Shown piece after piece: positions 21,609 to 33,504 of a stretch of 64,000 bases of DNA. Where the stretch lies: positions 668,514,118-668,578,117 of the forward strand of contig CM060990.1 of assembly GCA_030765065.1 (NCBI GenBank). The letters run 5' to 3'. Made by a program: the position numbers and the translations under genes. The notes below the pieces were generated by a model. It did not search any database. It worked only from the letters and a program-made list of their open reading frames with translations, and was not told the origin of the DNA. Position 1 is the first letter of the stretch, and every line of letters starts with the position of its first letter. Source of the stretch: Deroplatys truncata (taxonomy: Eukaryota > Arthropoda > Insecta > Mantodea > Mantidae).

Positions 21609-22751
21609 CAAAGAGCGCCAAAGAAAATCTCACTGTACCTCGCGTCTATGCCACATTATTTATCGTTGTACGTGGCATTGCAAAGCCATGGGTATTTCAT
21701 TTCTTTAAGCCACGGTGCAAGTATGCGCCAGTCCTTCTGCTAAATAGTTACACCAATAACCACAACAAAGCTTACAAAATGGAGTAGAAACGAAATATAA
21801 GTTTACGCTCTAGATCGCATTGGCTAAAAGAGAAAGAGGTAGAGTGAGTGCATCCAGTTTGTCATACAGACCTCTTATCGTGATTGGTAGTCCATACCTT
21901 ATCGGCTAGTGCAGGACACGACTTTGAAAGGGTTAAAAGCTAAGGGGAAAACTTGATGAGCCCCCAGGTTAGCGAAATGTAGAATGTGCAGTGTGAGAAG
22001 ATTTTAAAAGCTTGAATGGTATTCACTAAATACATAGCAATACTTACAACAAAAAATAAACAGAACTGTATTCTCACAGTGGTATCAATGCTTGTTGCTG
22101 CATAGAAGCAAACACAACTAAATAATAAATAAATAAAACACCACGTTATCCCTCTAATTCAAATTACAATTGGTTAATATACCTTTACTAACATACTGCT
22201 GATCATAGGAATACAACTGTATTATAAAGAGAAATATAACCCAATTTTATTGCCATAATATGTATGTCATATTCGGTAAACCATATACATATACACATTT
22301 ATCTCTAGTTTCTAAACATGATCAGTCAATTATCACAAAAGAGTAATTTGTATTTAGTAAACGAATATCATCATCTGCGGATGTTTTACGGGGAGTGCCC
22401 ACTTTCTAACGAGTATGTAGACCGTCTTCCCCACTTTCCTGCAACATTTTTATCCAGTAATTTACTATAAAAACAATTTTATGCACTGCCGTTGCAATTG
22501 CTGTAACAGTGCGATCAGCCTCCCACATACCCACGATACGTCCACGAGTAATTTCGCTAGTATACGGCATGAATGGTTCTGAGACAATAAACATGTTTTG
22601 GTTTCAATAACACCAGAAAAAGCAAAGGCATCAACCTCCCCTCTTTTTCCCCTTTTCCACCACACTTTGGGATAGGTAAGGTGAAGGATACGCCCCCAAA
22701 GACCTCAGAAAACGATACAACATTCACCGAAGATTTCTTTGGTGCTGTTTG
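21609..22751 (-). mobile_element. non-autonomous Tc1-type element retaining an HTH frame (copy 2)
   Basis: 1143 bp flanked by TA at 21607-21608 and 22752-22753. The termini are CAAAGAGCGCCAAAGAAA and, on the other strand, CAAACAGCACCAAAGAAA. Related along its length to 5422-6454 but in reverse orientation. On the minus strand, 22594-22406 reads as an HTH domain (TRGRIVGMWEADRTVTAIAT, then NYWIKMLQESG). It ends at a TAG where copy 1 has CAG. No catalytic domain is present. Confidence 0.86.
22406..22594 (-). pseudogene. Tc1/mariner-type transposase fragment, HTH only
   Basis: A 62-residue frame. It begins in a conserved stretch with the SEITRGRIVGMWEA start of a helix-turn-helix and runs to LHTR, then a stop. 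The following sequence, out to KVGTPRKTSA, is still recognisable beyond that stop by comparison with 5476-5871. The DDE portion is missing, as in the other copy. The two copies agree on where recognisable transposase ends, so the truncation is a property of the family. Confidence 0.68.
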
Positions 22752-22794
22752 TACTTGCCCTGGCACATTTGCGACACATCTCTCGAGGTAAGAA

Positions 22795-23225
22795 CTTGGG
22801 TATTCTCCCCTTCGCAGCTTAATAATAATATCAAGGATAATAATTCAGGATAGGGAACCCTGTTTTTGTAAACTAAACACTCGCCAGCTGAATACCTCAA
22901 AATAAAGTTAAGTATAGTAGTCTTATGTAAACCAAGCTTGAGTTGTCCCTAAAATTCTTTTAATCCCCCATGGTTATTCCCCCAGTCACAACCCTGTTCA
23001 TGACAATATCACGGCTTTCAGTTGAGAAACAGCTCGTTTCTGTAGACACTTTAACGTTGGTGTTTAATCATTTTAACATATTCTCTCCCACATGCATACT
23101 TCCAGAATCTGTGGTAGGGGAAGATTCGAATTAAGGAAAAATTGCCCCTCCCCAACCGGGAATTGAACCCGGCTTCTGGGTTGAGAAACTAGACAAGAAA
23201 AGCATTATTAGACTACTTATTCCTT
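22795..23225. other. no recognisable feature
   Basis: Mixed-composition sequence. A B-box-like fragment in GGAATTGAACCCGGCTTC at about 23158 (reverse-strand tRNA-like) may be a SINE scrap. Nothing else is recognised. Confidence 0.4.
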
Positions 23226-23228
23226 AAC

Positions 23229-23605
23229 GAGCGAGGTGGCGGCGCGGTAATGTGTGCGAATCGCATCCTGGAGGTCCCCGTTTTGATCAGCAGTGACCGT
23301 ACACTCTGACTCCATGGGGTTTTCGCGGTTTTCCCTGGTCAATAGGTAAATGCTGGGGTGGTTTCTTCTCTACCATATCTCCTTACCAGCATTTCCCTTT
23401 TATTCCGCTTCCTCCCCATCTTTCAGGTGTGCTTCTGAGTTTAGTGACGTATGACGATTCCGGACAGATGGTGCGGATGCATGCTCAATGAATAGAGAAC
23501 TCCTTGTGGAAACCAGAGGGCTGCTTCTGCGGCCTGTAGCTTCCTGTGGTTCCTTCCCCTCATCTCATTCCTCCTGGGAATATATCTGTGCGAGGGATGT
23601 GTGCC
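23229..23605 (+). mobile_element. SINE family G
   Basis: The tRNA-like head GCGAGGTGGCGGCGCGGTAA is followed by the shared core GTTTTCGCGGTTTTCCCTGG..TAGGTAAATGCTGGGGTGG. The G-specific tail has ATCTTTCAGGTGTGCTTC and CGGCCTGTAGCTTCCTGTGG. Compared with the reversed copies at 25905-26352 and 53338-53762 it has an internal deletion. Confidence 0.75.
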
Positions 23606-23655
23606 CCTCCGTTGAATCACCTAAGCCCTGCTTACTCCTTATATGTGTACAGTAT

Positions 23656-24896
23656 ACAGGGTGTATCCTTATTGGTGTCATATGTTTGGGGGACGTGCTC
23701 CTGACATCAAAACAGTAAAACAAATCCATATGTACATGGGTCTGAAAATCAACCGTTTCGTTGTTATAGGTCAAAGAAGATGTATTCCATGACTGAATAG
23801 ACGGATATGCACTACACGTATGGCCGTGCAGGCGGCAATGCAGCACGAGCAGAAAGGTACCCTGACAGGCCATTACCGTGTGCAAGAACATTCACACAAA
23901 TTCACCAACGCTTGAGAGAGAATGGCGCATTTGAGATGAGTACTAGGGATGTTGGGAAACCAAGAGCGGTACGAGGCATTGAGCTTGAAGAACGAGTTCT
24001 TCGTTGTAAGGGAAAGAGTTAGTCATACGACTATCTGGAGAATTCTGCATGAAAATCTTCTGTACCCGTATCACCTTCAACGTGTGCAAGGATTAAATGA
24101 GGCAGACTTTGAGCCAAGAAGACGTTTCTGTCAACGCATGTTACAGCAGTGCACTGTATTCATCAATTTCCTAGCCTGTATCCTATTCACGGATGAGAGT
24201 GGTATTACTCGCGACGGCAGCTTCAATTTTCATAACACTCATAACTGGGCATTTGAAAATCTTAATGAAGTACAACAGGACAACCATCAACAGAGGTTCT
24301 CTCTCAACGTTGGAGGTGGAATCATTCATGATCACCTTATTGGTCTCTATTTCTACCCTCCGCGACTCAATGAACAAACCGATCTCCAGTTTCTCAGAAA
24401 TGAGTTGCATCACTTAACTGATAATATGCCTCTGGACATCATCCAACGAATGTGGTTTTTACACGATGATGCTCCAGCTGATAGTTCGTAAGTTTTTGAA
24501 TGATCGATTTCCGCAAAGATGGATTGGTCGAGGGCCTGTTCGATCGCCTGATTTGAATCCAATGGATTTCTTCGTCTAGGGACATTTTAAGTCCTTGGTT
24601 TATGCGATTCCTGTACCTGATGTTGACATTTTGAGAGCACGCATCCAAACTGTATTTGACCAAATACGAAACACACCAGGAATTTTCAACAGAGTACGCC
24701 AGAGCATGGAACGTAGCCTTACTGCATTCATCGAAGCAAGAGGAAGCTACTTCGAGCAAGTTTTGTAACTTTCGATTTTGTGTTGTAACTCTGAAATTAA
24801 TGATTTTCAGACCCATGTTTATATGAACTTTATTCACTGCTTTGATGTCAGGAACACGTCCCCCAAATATATGACACAAATAAAGATACATCCTGG
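23656..24896 (+). mobile_element. mariner-like DNA transposon, inactive (M1)
   Basis: Terminal inverted repeats are visible. TTTGGGGGACGTGCTCCTGA at 23685-23704 is matched on the other strand near the right end (24840-24877), with outer parts GTGTATCCTTATTGGTGTC and ATGTATCTTTATTTGTGTC. The total is about 1.24 kb and it encloses a decayed transposase. Confidence 0.82.
23807..24768 (+). pseudogene. mariner-like transposase, frameshifted
   Basis: A relic of a DDE/D transposase of the insect mariner-like group. It begins MHYTYGRAGGNAARAE at 23807, with an N-terminal HTH region (LPCARTFTQIHQRLRENGAF). It shifts frame near 23950 and continues with SHTTIWRILHENLLYPYHLQ. The catalytic core shows FTDESGITRDGSFN (first Asp), FSLNVGGGIIHDHLIGLYF and MWFLHDDAPADS (second Asp). 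After a further frame change near 24490 it has RSPDLNPMDFF (third acidic position). A TAG stop follows where family members have Trp before GHFKSLVY. The C-terminus FNRVRQSMERSLTAFIEARG ends at about 24768. Two frameshifts, one stop and an internal deletion after the HTH make it inactive. Confidence 0.86.
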
Positions 24897-25900
24897 AGTT
24901 TGCTACATATATTAAACCAAATTCCCATAAAATTAATGCACTAATGCTCCCTCTGTCATACGAAGGACTGTTCAAACCTATTTTGCTGATCTATAATATT
25001 GAACCAGAGAAATATTGCATTCTAAAGCCATTTATTTCTTTCACAGTGCTGGAAGATCATTTTTATATGCAAGAGAACTTTTTTTTTCCTGACTGGTTCT
25101 GAAATAGAGGCAACAAATCATATCGGCGAACAAGAGGAAATGTTCTCATTGGCGATTCAAGAGGCAATCCAGGGGTAGATTACACACGGCTTCCGCAGAA
25201 CACGACCCTAACGAAAGAATGAATGAAAGAAAGAAAGAAAACGTGCTGCAAACCAAATGAAGCTGTTATCGGTTTATACACTTTGATACACACTCCGCAC
25301 CTCCGCCACTTTGCCCTTCGTTATCCACCTCTGCTAAACCATTCTTTTCAAGCCACTTAACCAGTTATCCCAAGATTCGCCCCCATTCTTCTCCCCTGCA
25401 CTTACTGCATTTGCATTTTAAAACGAGATTACGTTTGAGTCATCGTTCAAAATGAGAGAAAGTATTTCTGATTCAAACTCTGCAGCTTTACTCTTCGGAA
25501 TATTAACTCTAGCCCAGCCACAAAAACAGAATGACGCTGACCTCTCTTGATTTGAACTGAAGGTGTATAAATCCATTACTGGCCTTAAGTTACCAATTGG
25601 AGGTAATAAGAAAAAGATAGGCCCACTATTTAGGCTAGGTTTATCCATACGAAACTACAAAATGTCATAAGCTACCACGGGCTCACCCACTCAGCATTAA
25701 GAGAGGTAATGCGTGAAATTTTGATAGTTTTTAAAGAAAAAATACATTTTCTTTACAGAATAAGAATTTCTAACCTTAGACCTTGTTTGAACCGCTTACT
25801 GCAGAGAAGTAAATGTCTACACTTCCAAATTTTACAGTAGAGAAATAAAAAGAATAAAACTAGTTTTCCGCAATTTTTCTCCTTAGGTATATGTATAGCC
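24897..25900. other. no recognisable feature
   Basis: AT-rich. A short GAAAGAAAGAAAGAAA run lies at about 25225. No gene recognised. Confidence 0.5.
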
Positions 25901-25904
25901 TATA

Positions 25905-26352
25905 GGTTGCACACCTCGCGCGGCTACCACCCTCCAGCAGGAAGGGATAAAGTGAAGAAACCATAGGAGGCTACAGGCCCGAGCAGACGCCACAGAGACG
26001 CGCAGAAATGTCCAACGTTTCCAAGCCCGAAGACCCGTCACGCCACTGGAGCCGTCGAGAGAGAGAGCGGTAAACGACCCAGTTTCTCTAGTGTCCACAG
26101 AGGGTACTCTTTCCATTGGGCGTGCAACCATCCATCTGTCCGGCATTGCCATACGCACCTGAAAGATGAGAAAGAAACGGAATGAAAGGGAAATGCTGGA
26201 AAGGAAATCATGGTAGTGAAGAAACTACCCCAGCATTCGCCTGCCGATCCAGGAAAACCACGAAAAAATGTTTCAGAGTGGTGGTCGCCTGCGATCGAAC
26301 CAGGACCTCCCGAATTCGAGTCGCAAACGTTACCGCGGCGCTACCTCGCTTG
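25905..26352 (-). mobile_element. SINE family G, near-complete reversed copy
   Basis: Read on the minus strand it starts with the tRNA-like head (AGCGAGGTAGCGCCGCGGTA). The B-box region is followed by a core with AATGCTGGGGTAGTTTCTTC, CATCTTTCAGGTGCG and a long tail ending near GGTAGCCGCGCGAGGTGTGC. It is the best full reference here for this ~450-bp family. Confidence 0.82.
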
Positions 26353-26359
26353 TTAGTTT

Positions 26360-27030
26360 TTCTCCTTTAATGTACTTTTATTTTCTTAATAGAGATATCC
26401 TTGCTTAACATATATGTTTAAAAGTCTTTTATGACGTCAGGGAATGAGGTAGGCATTTTTTCGATATTATACTTGCTCCCTTTCTGCAGTAAATTGGTTT
26501 TCGAAATGAAGTTTCAGGTTAAAATAATTTTTTGAAATGTGTTACACATAAATTTATTTTATTACAATGCGCACTTTTTTAATATGCATTTCTGAATAAT
26601 ATTTGATGTTTTGGAATGTTAAATTACTCAGTTATCTTCACCTTCATCACGAGAAATTGTTGTTATAGGCCAATATATGTTACATTTTAAAAGTGTAACT
26701 TGTCTTGAGGGACATAGACTAAAGTCTTCTTGAGTTCATCCGTTTTGTTGTTGTTTATATGCAGTATAGATGTACAGGCTTTCTTTAAATGGAGTTCCAA
26801 ACGTTATATTTGATTTCTTGATCTAAAACTGTCCACTATAGTCAATAAAACAATGTTTTGCGAGTTCAACAACTCATAAACCTAGGCTTTTCTCCTTCTA
26901 CTGAACGAATTTGCATCTGGAAGGCTGACTATACATAATATCAGTTCAACTGACAAACAATAGATCGTAATTCGAAAACTAGCCATTTAGTAGCACCACC
27001 AATATATACTTTATTGTACTCGGATCTTGT
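26360..27030. other. AT-rich, no recognisable feature
   Basis: Nothing recognised. Confidence 0.5.
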
Positions 27031-27033
27031 TCC

Positions 27034-27408
27034 AAACTACTAGTCGGCTACGATATGAATGCGTGTAGTGGGAAGAGGAATAAACGGCTATGAAACAAGT
27101 GGGCGGGGCAGCGAAAGGACAGTCAGTTAAAGAAAGCGTCCGCAGTTCTTAGTTACACTTACTAGCGAGGCTGCGACCTGCACATGCAGTATTGTTTTCA
27201 TTGTGCGACACTCCCCTCTGATCAGTAGCCTTGACTGTCCACAAACAGTAGCGCCTCCTCCAAGCGCATCCATATCGTGGCCGACTAGTAGTTCCCTGTG
27301 TGCAGCAAACAGAAAATTGAAGGCGTTTTCACGCCCGTACCATCGTGCGGACGAGTTTCTTTCTGTGGCAAACAATACATTAATCCACTTAAAGCTGTAA
27401 CCGTAAAA
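27034..27408 (+). mobile_element. Penelope-like element, second copy, 5' region
   Basis: 27034-27290 matches 4785-5060 (ACTAGTCGGCTACGATATGA, CTAGCGAGGCTGCGACCTGC, TTGTTTTCATTGTGCGACA). It then carries a short open stretch (SSLCAANRKLKAFSRPYHRA). It is cut by LTR-A copy A3. I could not identify its continuation beyond 28295. Confidence 0.7.
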
Positions 27409-28294
27409 TGAGGAAGGTTTATTTTTGGAGGAATTGTAATATAGTTCAACTGTTGGGGAGCCGAACTTGAAGTAACTGCCGCATGTATGGACAAAGTTTC
27501 CGGTGGTCTTCGCCCCAATTTTACTTTCCGGTGGCCTTTGCCCCAAGTTTAAAAAAAATTAACTTTGTAATTTGAATGTTTCTTTAAATATTATATATTT
27601 ATGTTTGCCTCGGCTGCATCAGTATTAAATTTGTAGAAACATGTATTTCTTAGCAGGGTGTGATGCGGCTAAAGAATGTAGGCTTACACGGATTATACTT
27701 TTTACTTCACTCCTTTTATTAATCCTTCGCACGATTAAATAACACTTCACTGATATAGAGAGCTGTGAGGTTGTTTATTAATTACTTGCACTTTTTTTTA
27801 ACACGTAAACTTTATAATGAATTTTCGTATCACACTGGATACGTACCAAGCAAACGAACTGCTCAGGTACGCTGCCTTCTAGCAACTAACTTCTACCGCC
27901 TGAATTTGTAAATTTTTCTATTTTAAGTCACTGATTGGCTAATCCTACTCCAATAGAATACTTTTATTTACTTTCAGGTTTTCTGGTTGTTGATTGGCTA
28001 GTTATAAACTGTTTTAAAAATATTACATTATTGTTTCCAAGAATTAATATTAGCATTATTGAACTTTCCAATTCATATTTGCCTCAAGGTTACCTCATTG
28101 TTACCTCATTGTTAACAACTTTCGGCCTCTATTATCACAACTCCTATATTGTTAAATTACCTAATACATTCACATAACACTGTTACATAATTTTATATGT
28201 TATTTATACACACATTGCTTTAAGGCGGGCTGTTATTAAATTTTATATTATATAATTAGACTGAAATCATTTATGTGTTAAAAATACTGCCTTA
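27409..28294 (-). mobile_element. LTR-A, solo LTR-like element (A3)
   Basis: 886 bp flanked by AAAA at 27405-27408 and 28295-28298. The left end reads TGAGGAAGGTTTATTTTTGG. The right end, ATACTGCCTTA, differs from the usual ATACTGCCTCA by one C-to-T. The body matches A1 throughout, including GAGAGCTGTGAGG and CTTCACTCCTTTTATTAATC. Confidence 0.85.
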
Positions 28295-28417
28295 AAAAAA
28301 AGAAGCAAATATTCCACTGGTTTCTTCTGCAGTAAGCTGTTATATGTTAATCAAATTTTAAAGTACCATGACTCTAAGAATTAACCTTAATTACGCCGTA
28401 TTTTGAAGTCGAATTTT

Positions 28418-29275
28418 TGTTGGTAGTATATTTGTTTGTTGAGCGCCTGTTATTGTATTAATAGTTTGAATTTTGGGTTCTTTGTCCGCCGGCTAACTAT
28501 TATTACTACTCAGTCGAGCATATCTCTTGAACAGGGTGTGTAAACGGAAAGGATTTGTTACTGAAAGATAACACTTATAAAAGAATTTGTTTTTACACTT
28601 TTATTACCGTCACAATTAATTAATTTCACATATTGGCTCTTGATACACGCCAGACTGAAACTGTTATATTTTCTAATATCACTATAATCACTTATTTGCT
28701 GCACATTATTAATTCGCGTATTTCACATTTATAACTAACTTTACAACGCGAGAGATTTTGTAGAATTGCGCGACGTATAACGCGTGAACGATTCTCTTAA
28801 ACTGTGCGACGTATAACCTTTGTATGATTCTGTTGAACTGAACGACGTTTGCCTTGTGAATTATTCTGTCAAACTGCGCGTTACCCGTCTCTGGCACGGA
28901 ATTTATACCCCAATATGCCTAAACATTATAATAGAGCTGCTATTGGTTAATAAAACGCACCAACATTAGCGTCTATATTTATATCCAATCAAAATTACGA
29001 ACACATATGCACTAGGGAAGAAATTCGCTCCATTTCTACAGAAAAGCGCGCTAATCTGACGTCATTTGCTTGCCTCTTCTAATTAATAAACAACGCACCC
29101 CCTCGCTCATTGTTGCCCGCTCTTATTGTCAGTTTCAGTGAGGTCGTGTAAACTTATTTCCTAACAATGCTTATAATTAACAAACATCTCAAATCATTGT
29201 CATAGAATAATGCTAATTTACACTACAATCACTCTGGCATTTACAGTGTTGTGATATAAAATACTGCGTCAATTT
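28418..29275 (-). mobile_element. LTR-B, solo LTR-like element (B2)
   Basis: Minus-strand start TGACGCAGTATTTTATATC. The U3-R-U5-like order matches B1: ATGACGTCAG near 29063, a GGGTATAAATTCC TATA region near 28905, tandem 36-bp repeats at about 28735-28870 and TAATAAAAGTGTAAAAAC near 28600. It ends with GGCGCTCAACAAAC and a divergent tail. The likely duplication is ATTT at 29276-29279 with TTTT or ATTT near 28414; one base is ambiguous. Confidence 0.8.
28735..28870 (-). repeat. 36-bp tandem repeats inside LTR-B2
   Basis: Three to four units. On the minus strand they translate as a repeating 12-residue pattern (AQFDRIIHKANV, VQFNRIIQRLYV, AQFKRIVHALYV), which reveals the period. I treat the frame as a by-product of the repeat. 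B1 and B3 have differently sequenced repeats at the same place. Confidence 0.8.
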
Positions 29276-29690
29276 AAATGTATAGTCGTGTGGCGTCACT
29301 TTCATAGTTATATTCTTACAACGTTTTCTCACATTCAGCTATAGAATTTCCAGATTATGAACCTGAAACTTTTACTACACGTTTAGAAAGCTATGGTTAA
29401 AAGAACATAGAAGCTATTTTGGACAATATATATTTTTAGAATTAAAAAAACTAAAATATGATATCTAGATGTTCAAAATGCTCATTTTAAAATCCAATGG
29501 AATGGCGTTTTTAGGTATTGTTTACATTAAATAAATATTCCAATTTTGGCCCTATTACACAATTACACGCATGCCAAATATGCCATTTTTTCAGAGGTGT
29601 AACTTGTATTTTGTGGCAGTAAATACTTTTTGAAAAAATTAATAACTACTACACTGACGCCACTAAATCTTTGGGGTACTACAAATAACA
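29276..29690. other. AT-rich, no recognisable feature
   Basis: No left terminal repeat for the adjoining transposase relic could be found here. Confidence 0.45.
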
Positions 29691-29699
29691 AGTTACAAT

Positions 29700-30784
29700 T
29701 GTTATTGACAAAAATAGACATGGAACGTTATAGCATTCAGCAACGCGTAGAAATTGTGAAAATGTATTATCAAAATGGATCATCCGTTTGCCAAACCTTC
29801 CGTGTATTGCGTGAAGATTACGGTGTGCATAATCATCCCTGCGAGAGAACGATTCGGCGTTCAATCGATAAATTTGAAAGAAGTGGATCTGTCAGCGATC
29901 AAAGAACGCCTGTACGTAATCCACGTAAGCGCTCCAACGAAAACATAGGCACCGTTCTTGAGAGTGTACGCGAGAACGGAAACAAATAAATTGCTCGTCG
30001 AGCGCAAGAATTGGGGCTTTCGCCGACCACAACTTGGCGAATTCTGTATCTGGACTTGAAGTTTCACGCTTACAAAATGGTGTTAACTCAAGAACTAAAG
30101 CTTAACGACCATAGGTTGCGCCGTGTATACGCTGACTGGGCTATGGAGCAATTGGAAGCTGACCCGGATTTTTGTCGAAAAATCATCTTCAGCGACGAAG
30201 CCCACCTTTGAATGGATGGTTGTGTTAACAAACAAAGTTTCCGCTATTGGAGCAGTCTCAATCCAATGCAGATTCAAGAACGACCACTTCATTCCCAAAA
30301 GGTTGCTTTGTGGTGTGAATTTTGGTATGGTGGAATCATTGGTCCATATTTTTTTCCAATATGAAGATGGAGAAGCTCTATGGAGAAAGATACCGGGCTC
30401 TTATAAGGGACTATTTTTGGCCTCAATTAGATGGTATGGATCTCAGAAACATCTGGTTCTAGCAAGATGATGCCACATGCCATACTGCTCTCGAAACAAT
30501 CGATCTTTTGAAGGAGAAATTCAGAGGTTTCATCATTTCCCGTGGTGGTGATGTTAACTGGCCCCCGAGGCATGTGATTTAACGCCGTTGGATTACTTCT
30601 TGTGGAGTTATGTTAAATCTCGAGTTTATGTCAACAAGTCAGAAACAGTAAATGATCTTATGAATAACATCACGCGTGTTGGACCTAAGATACGTTCTTC
30701 TGTCATTGAAAATTGGGTCAACCGTATACGCACAACCCAACGAAGTCGCGGCGGTCACTTAACTGATGTTCTGTTCCACACGTA
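29700..30784 (+). pseudogene. mariner-like transposase with DUF4817-type N-terminus, frameshifted (M2)
   Basis: A relic of a second mariner-like lineage, distinct from M1. The N-terminus at 29720 reads MERYSIQQRVEIVKMYYQNG with an HTH pattern (VREDYG..CERTIRRSIDKFERSGSV), as in insect transposases with a DUF4817 domain. The frame ends at 29989 and resumes as LGLSPTTTWRILYLDLKFHA. The first catalytic Asp is in IIFSDEAHL at about 30185-30211, followed by a frame change. A pattern with FQYEDGE follows near 30355. The second Asp lies in QQDDATCHTALETIDLLKEK (about 30459-30520, across a stop and changes). The third acidic residue is in PLDYFLWSYVKSRVYV at about 30586-30635, and the end GGHLTDVLFHT is at 30784. 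Several stops and shifts. A right-end terminal repeat seems present at about 30880-30922, with no left partner found. Confidence 0.82.
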
Positions 30785-30929
30785 ATAACATTAATTATAA
30801 TTAATGTTCCAAATTAATATAATTATGTTCCAAAATAAAAAAGTAAATAAACCTCTATCATTTACAGAACGTGTTTTATTTAAGTTCAAACATAGGACAC
30901 TCTTGTTGAAAGACCCTATACATATAACT

Positions 30930-32184
30930 GTTACACCAGCTTATTTTCATTTTGATAAAACATTATATACAAGAAACTTTTATCAAAATCAATAATTTAA
31001 TGTATCGACTGCTATTAGTTACTTTAAGTAGAGGAATTTTCCCATTCCTTCAAAAAAAATTCCAAAGAAAATGTCACCGTAAATGCCAAATTGAAGTCTA
31101 AAATATTGTTTTTAGGAAATGGTTCCGTGTGTAGAAAGAGAGAAAGGGGGGAGGAAGAAGTGTCTGTGTGCTTGCAAAAACTATAATTCTATACGAAAAG
31201 TAGGATAAAAACATACATCCTTCAAATTTATAAGGATACATAGTGAAAAATTACACTAAATTCCCACAAATCGAAAGAACCCTTTTATATGCAGACATGT
31301 TTCAAATTTTAAAGCATTCCAACATAGTTCTAAGGATTTTTATTATACTATCATACGTTTGAGATATTAGAGTAATCAATACAATGCATGTTTTTAATTT
31401 TCTATGAATGAATTTTGAAGTCTACCTTTTTATTATTATTTTATTTACTACCATAACCTAAGGCAGATACTAAAGCTTACTACAGGATAAATATAATTCG
31501 GTTAAATTATGCAATAAAGTTAACCATTTCTGAAATATAACTTTGAAGTTTGCCATACTTTATGTAATGCATTTCAAAAGAAGTGGTAGCAATTAAAATA
31601 AATTTTACGTGTAAGGTATTTTGTTTCTCGTGCGTATTTTAAAAAACTATGCACTGTATTTGAAATTGAACTATCAAATTCATATTTAAAACAATTGTGT
31701 CTGTTATGGTAATATGAAGTACGTTATATTTCTGTAGTATTAACCAACTGTAGCCATTTACACAGCATAATTATAATCATTAAAAAGAAATACATGAAAC
31801 AACAGGCTTTTGATTGAATAATGTGCAGAAAAGGTATGACTATAAATTGCTGGACATGTTCTTTTAATATTTGTGAAGATGCGTGGGCATACATCCAATG
31901 TGTAAATGTGAAAAATGTTAATTTAGTCCACAAAGCTTTAGCATTGGGTGCTTACAAAAAATCTTATCATACACGGGCACTTTCTAACTTAAAGGTTTCT
32001 TCTAGTTTCTCCATTGACCACAAAATTATGGATCAAGGGCCCCATTCTACCCTATCCATTTGTTCAATCACACTTCTTTCCTAGATAACAGGTTGGCGAG
32101 ACATTCTTACACTTTGAAGAATCTATAATATACACAATTCCTAGTTGATTTACATCAGGCACTACATCAAATAAAGGAATACTT
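30930..32184. other. AT-rich, no recognisable feature
   Basis: Nothing recognised. Short open frames near 31724-32084 look fortuitous. Confidence 0.5.
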
Positions 32185-32315
32185 TTTTTATTCTATTTTA
32201 TTTTACGTTGCTTTAACTCCTTGGTCATATCGCGACGGATCTGTTGGTGGATATCTCTTAGAACGATATGTGATGGATAGTTAGTCTTCTAGGTCTCATC
32301 CCTGTAACCCGATAA
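32185..32315 (-). mobile_element. SINE family E, 3' fragment
   Basis: Reversed copy of the 3' part of 15541-15985. Shared blocks on the minus strand include GGGATGAGACCTAGAAGACT, ATCGTTCTAAGAGATATCCA, AGATCCGTCGCGATATGACC-like sequence and AGTTAAAGCAACGTAAAATA. Confidence 0.75.
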
Positions 32316-33240
32316 CTTCAAACTTCTGTCTGACAAGTATATCTGAATTTTATTTATACTATGAAAACCTGAGATACACTAATCAAAATCCTCCATTCTT
32401 AAACAAATAATAGTTAAACATTTGATTTTTCTTAGTTAAATGTATATAAAATATGTGCACTTTTCACAAAAAATTATTTGTATATTTATAAGACTTTGAT
32501 TTTTTTCTGGAATTAAAATGCTTCTAGAACCTCAAATAATTATTCCTATTAATGGATTTCTCTATAATTTCTATAATTAGACATTTTCAACATGGCAAAA
32601 CTACACAAGTTAAAAATTTAGTATATGTGATAGTGGTCATCTGCTTGTGAAGTGAGTGAAAGTTTAAATACATCAATTGCAATAAGCAATGCAGTTTTCT
32701 AAATTTTAAGGCCAATTTGATTATGGATAATTTTTTTTAAGAAATTCTGCAAACCTATCAATTAATAACTTTTGTCATCTTCGAATGTCATTTCTTCAAG
32801 AATAGTATATCTAAAATCTATAAAATTTTAATACGTTTTAGAGTTGGTCATATATTTAACAATGGTTCATTAAACACTCGATTTTGGAAGCTACTTCGCT
32901 CCTTTCTGTTTACGTTTATGACCTCGAATCCTTAGGAGTGATGTTTAAAGTGATGGTTGACCTTACTGATTTCTTGACTTTTGAGCTGCAAAAGGATCAA
33001 TAATAATACTTCTACTTGCTATGCTAATACCTTACAAACTGAAAACGCGATCTCATAACGCGATTTACAACTTTCCTTTAGTAGCGTTACATATATTTTA
33101 AAATCTGTATTTCTAATCTCAGTTAGAAAAACATAACTAAAAATATTTCATACCACGAGGTGGATAGAACTGCTCCAACAAAAATGCATTAGGTCATTGA
33201 TTTATTTAGTGACGGATATTGTATTGGGTCAAGCAGGACA
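32316..33240. other. AT-rich, no recognisable feature
   Basis: Nothing recognised. Confidence 0.5.
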
Positions 33241-33254
33241 GTAAATGCCCTCTA

Positions 33255-33500
33255 TATTAAGAGCGTAGGACCGGATCACCTCCTCCTCCCCCCCCCCACG
33301 AAGAGATCTGCTAGGGGCCTGTCACACACAGAACGCCAGGCCAGACAGTTCCACAAGCAAGCTACCACCACACGACTCGCCCGCCGTCCACCTGCCTGTT
33401 CCTTCGACCTTTAAACATAAGAAAATGAAATGACAGGAATTGGAGGAGAGAAAAATTCATAGAATTACATAATCCACACCAACATTCGCCTATCAACCAA
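33255..33500 (-). mobile_element. SINE family H (tail variant of G/F)
   Basis: On the minus strand: core TAGGCGAATGTTGGTGTGG, then CTCTCCTCCAATTCCTGTC, ATTTCATTTTCTTATG and AGGTGGACGGCGGGCGAGTC. The same order occurs at 49165-49470. The interior includes a C-run (CCTCCTCCCCCCCCCC) at about 33281. Confidence 0.65.
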
Positions 33501-33504
33501 GGTA

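Noticed and set aside
28709..28897. 62-residue minus-strand frame with a 12-residue repeat
   Set aside because: The period matches the 36-bp DNA repeat within LTR-B2, and the other B copies do not keep the frame. It is a by-product of the tandem repeat.
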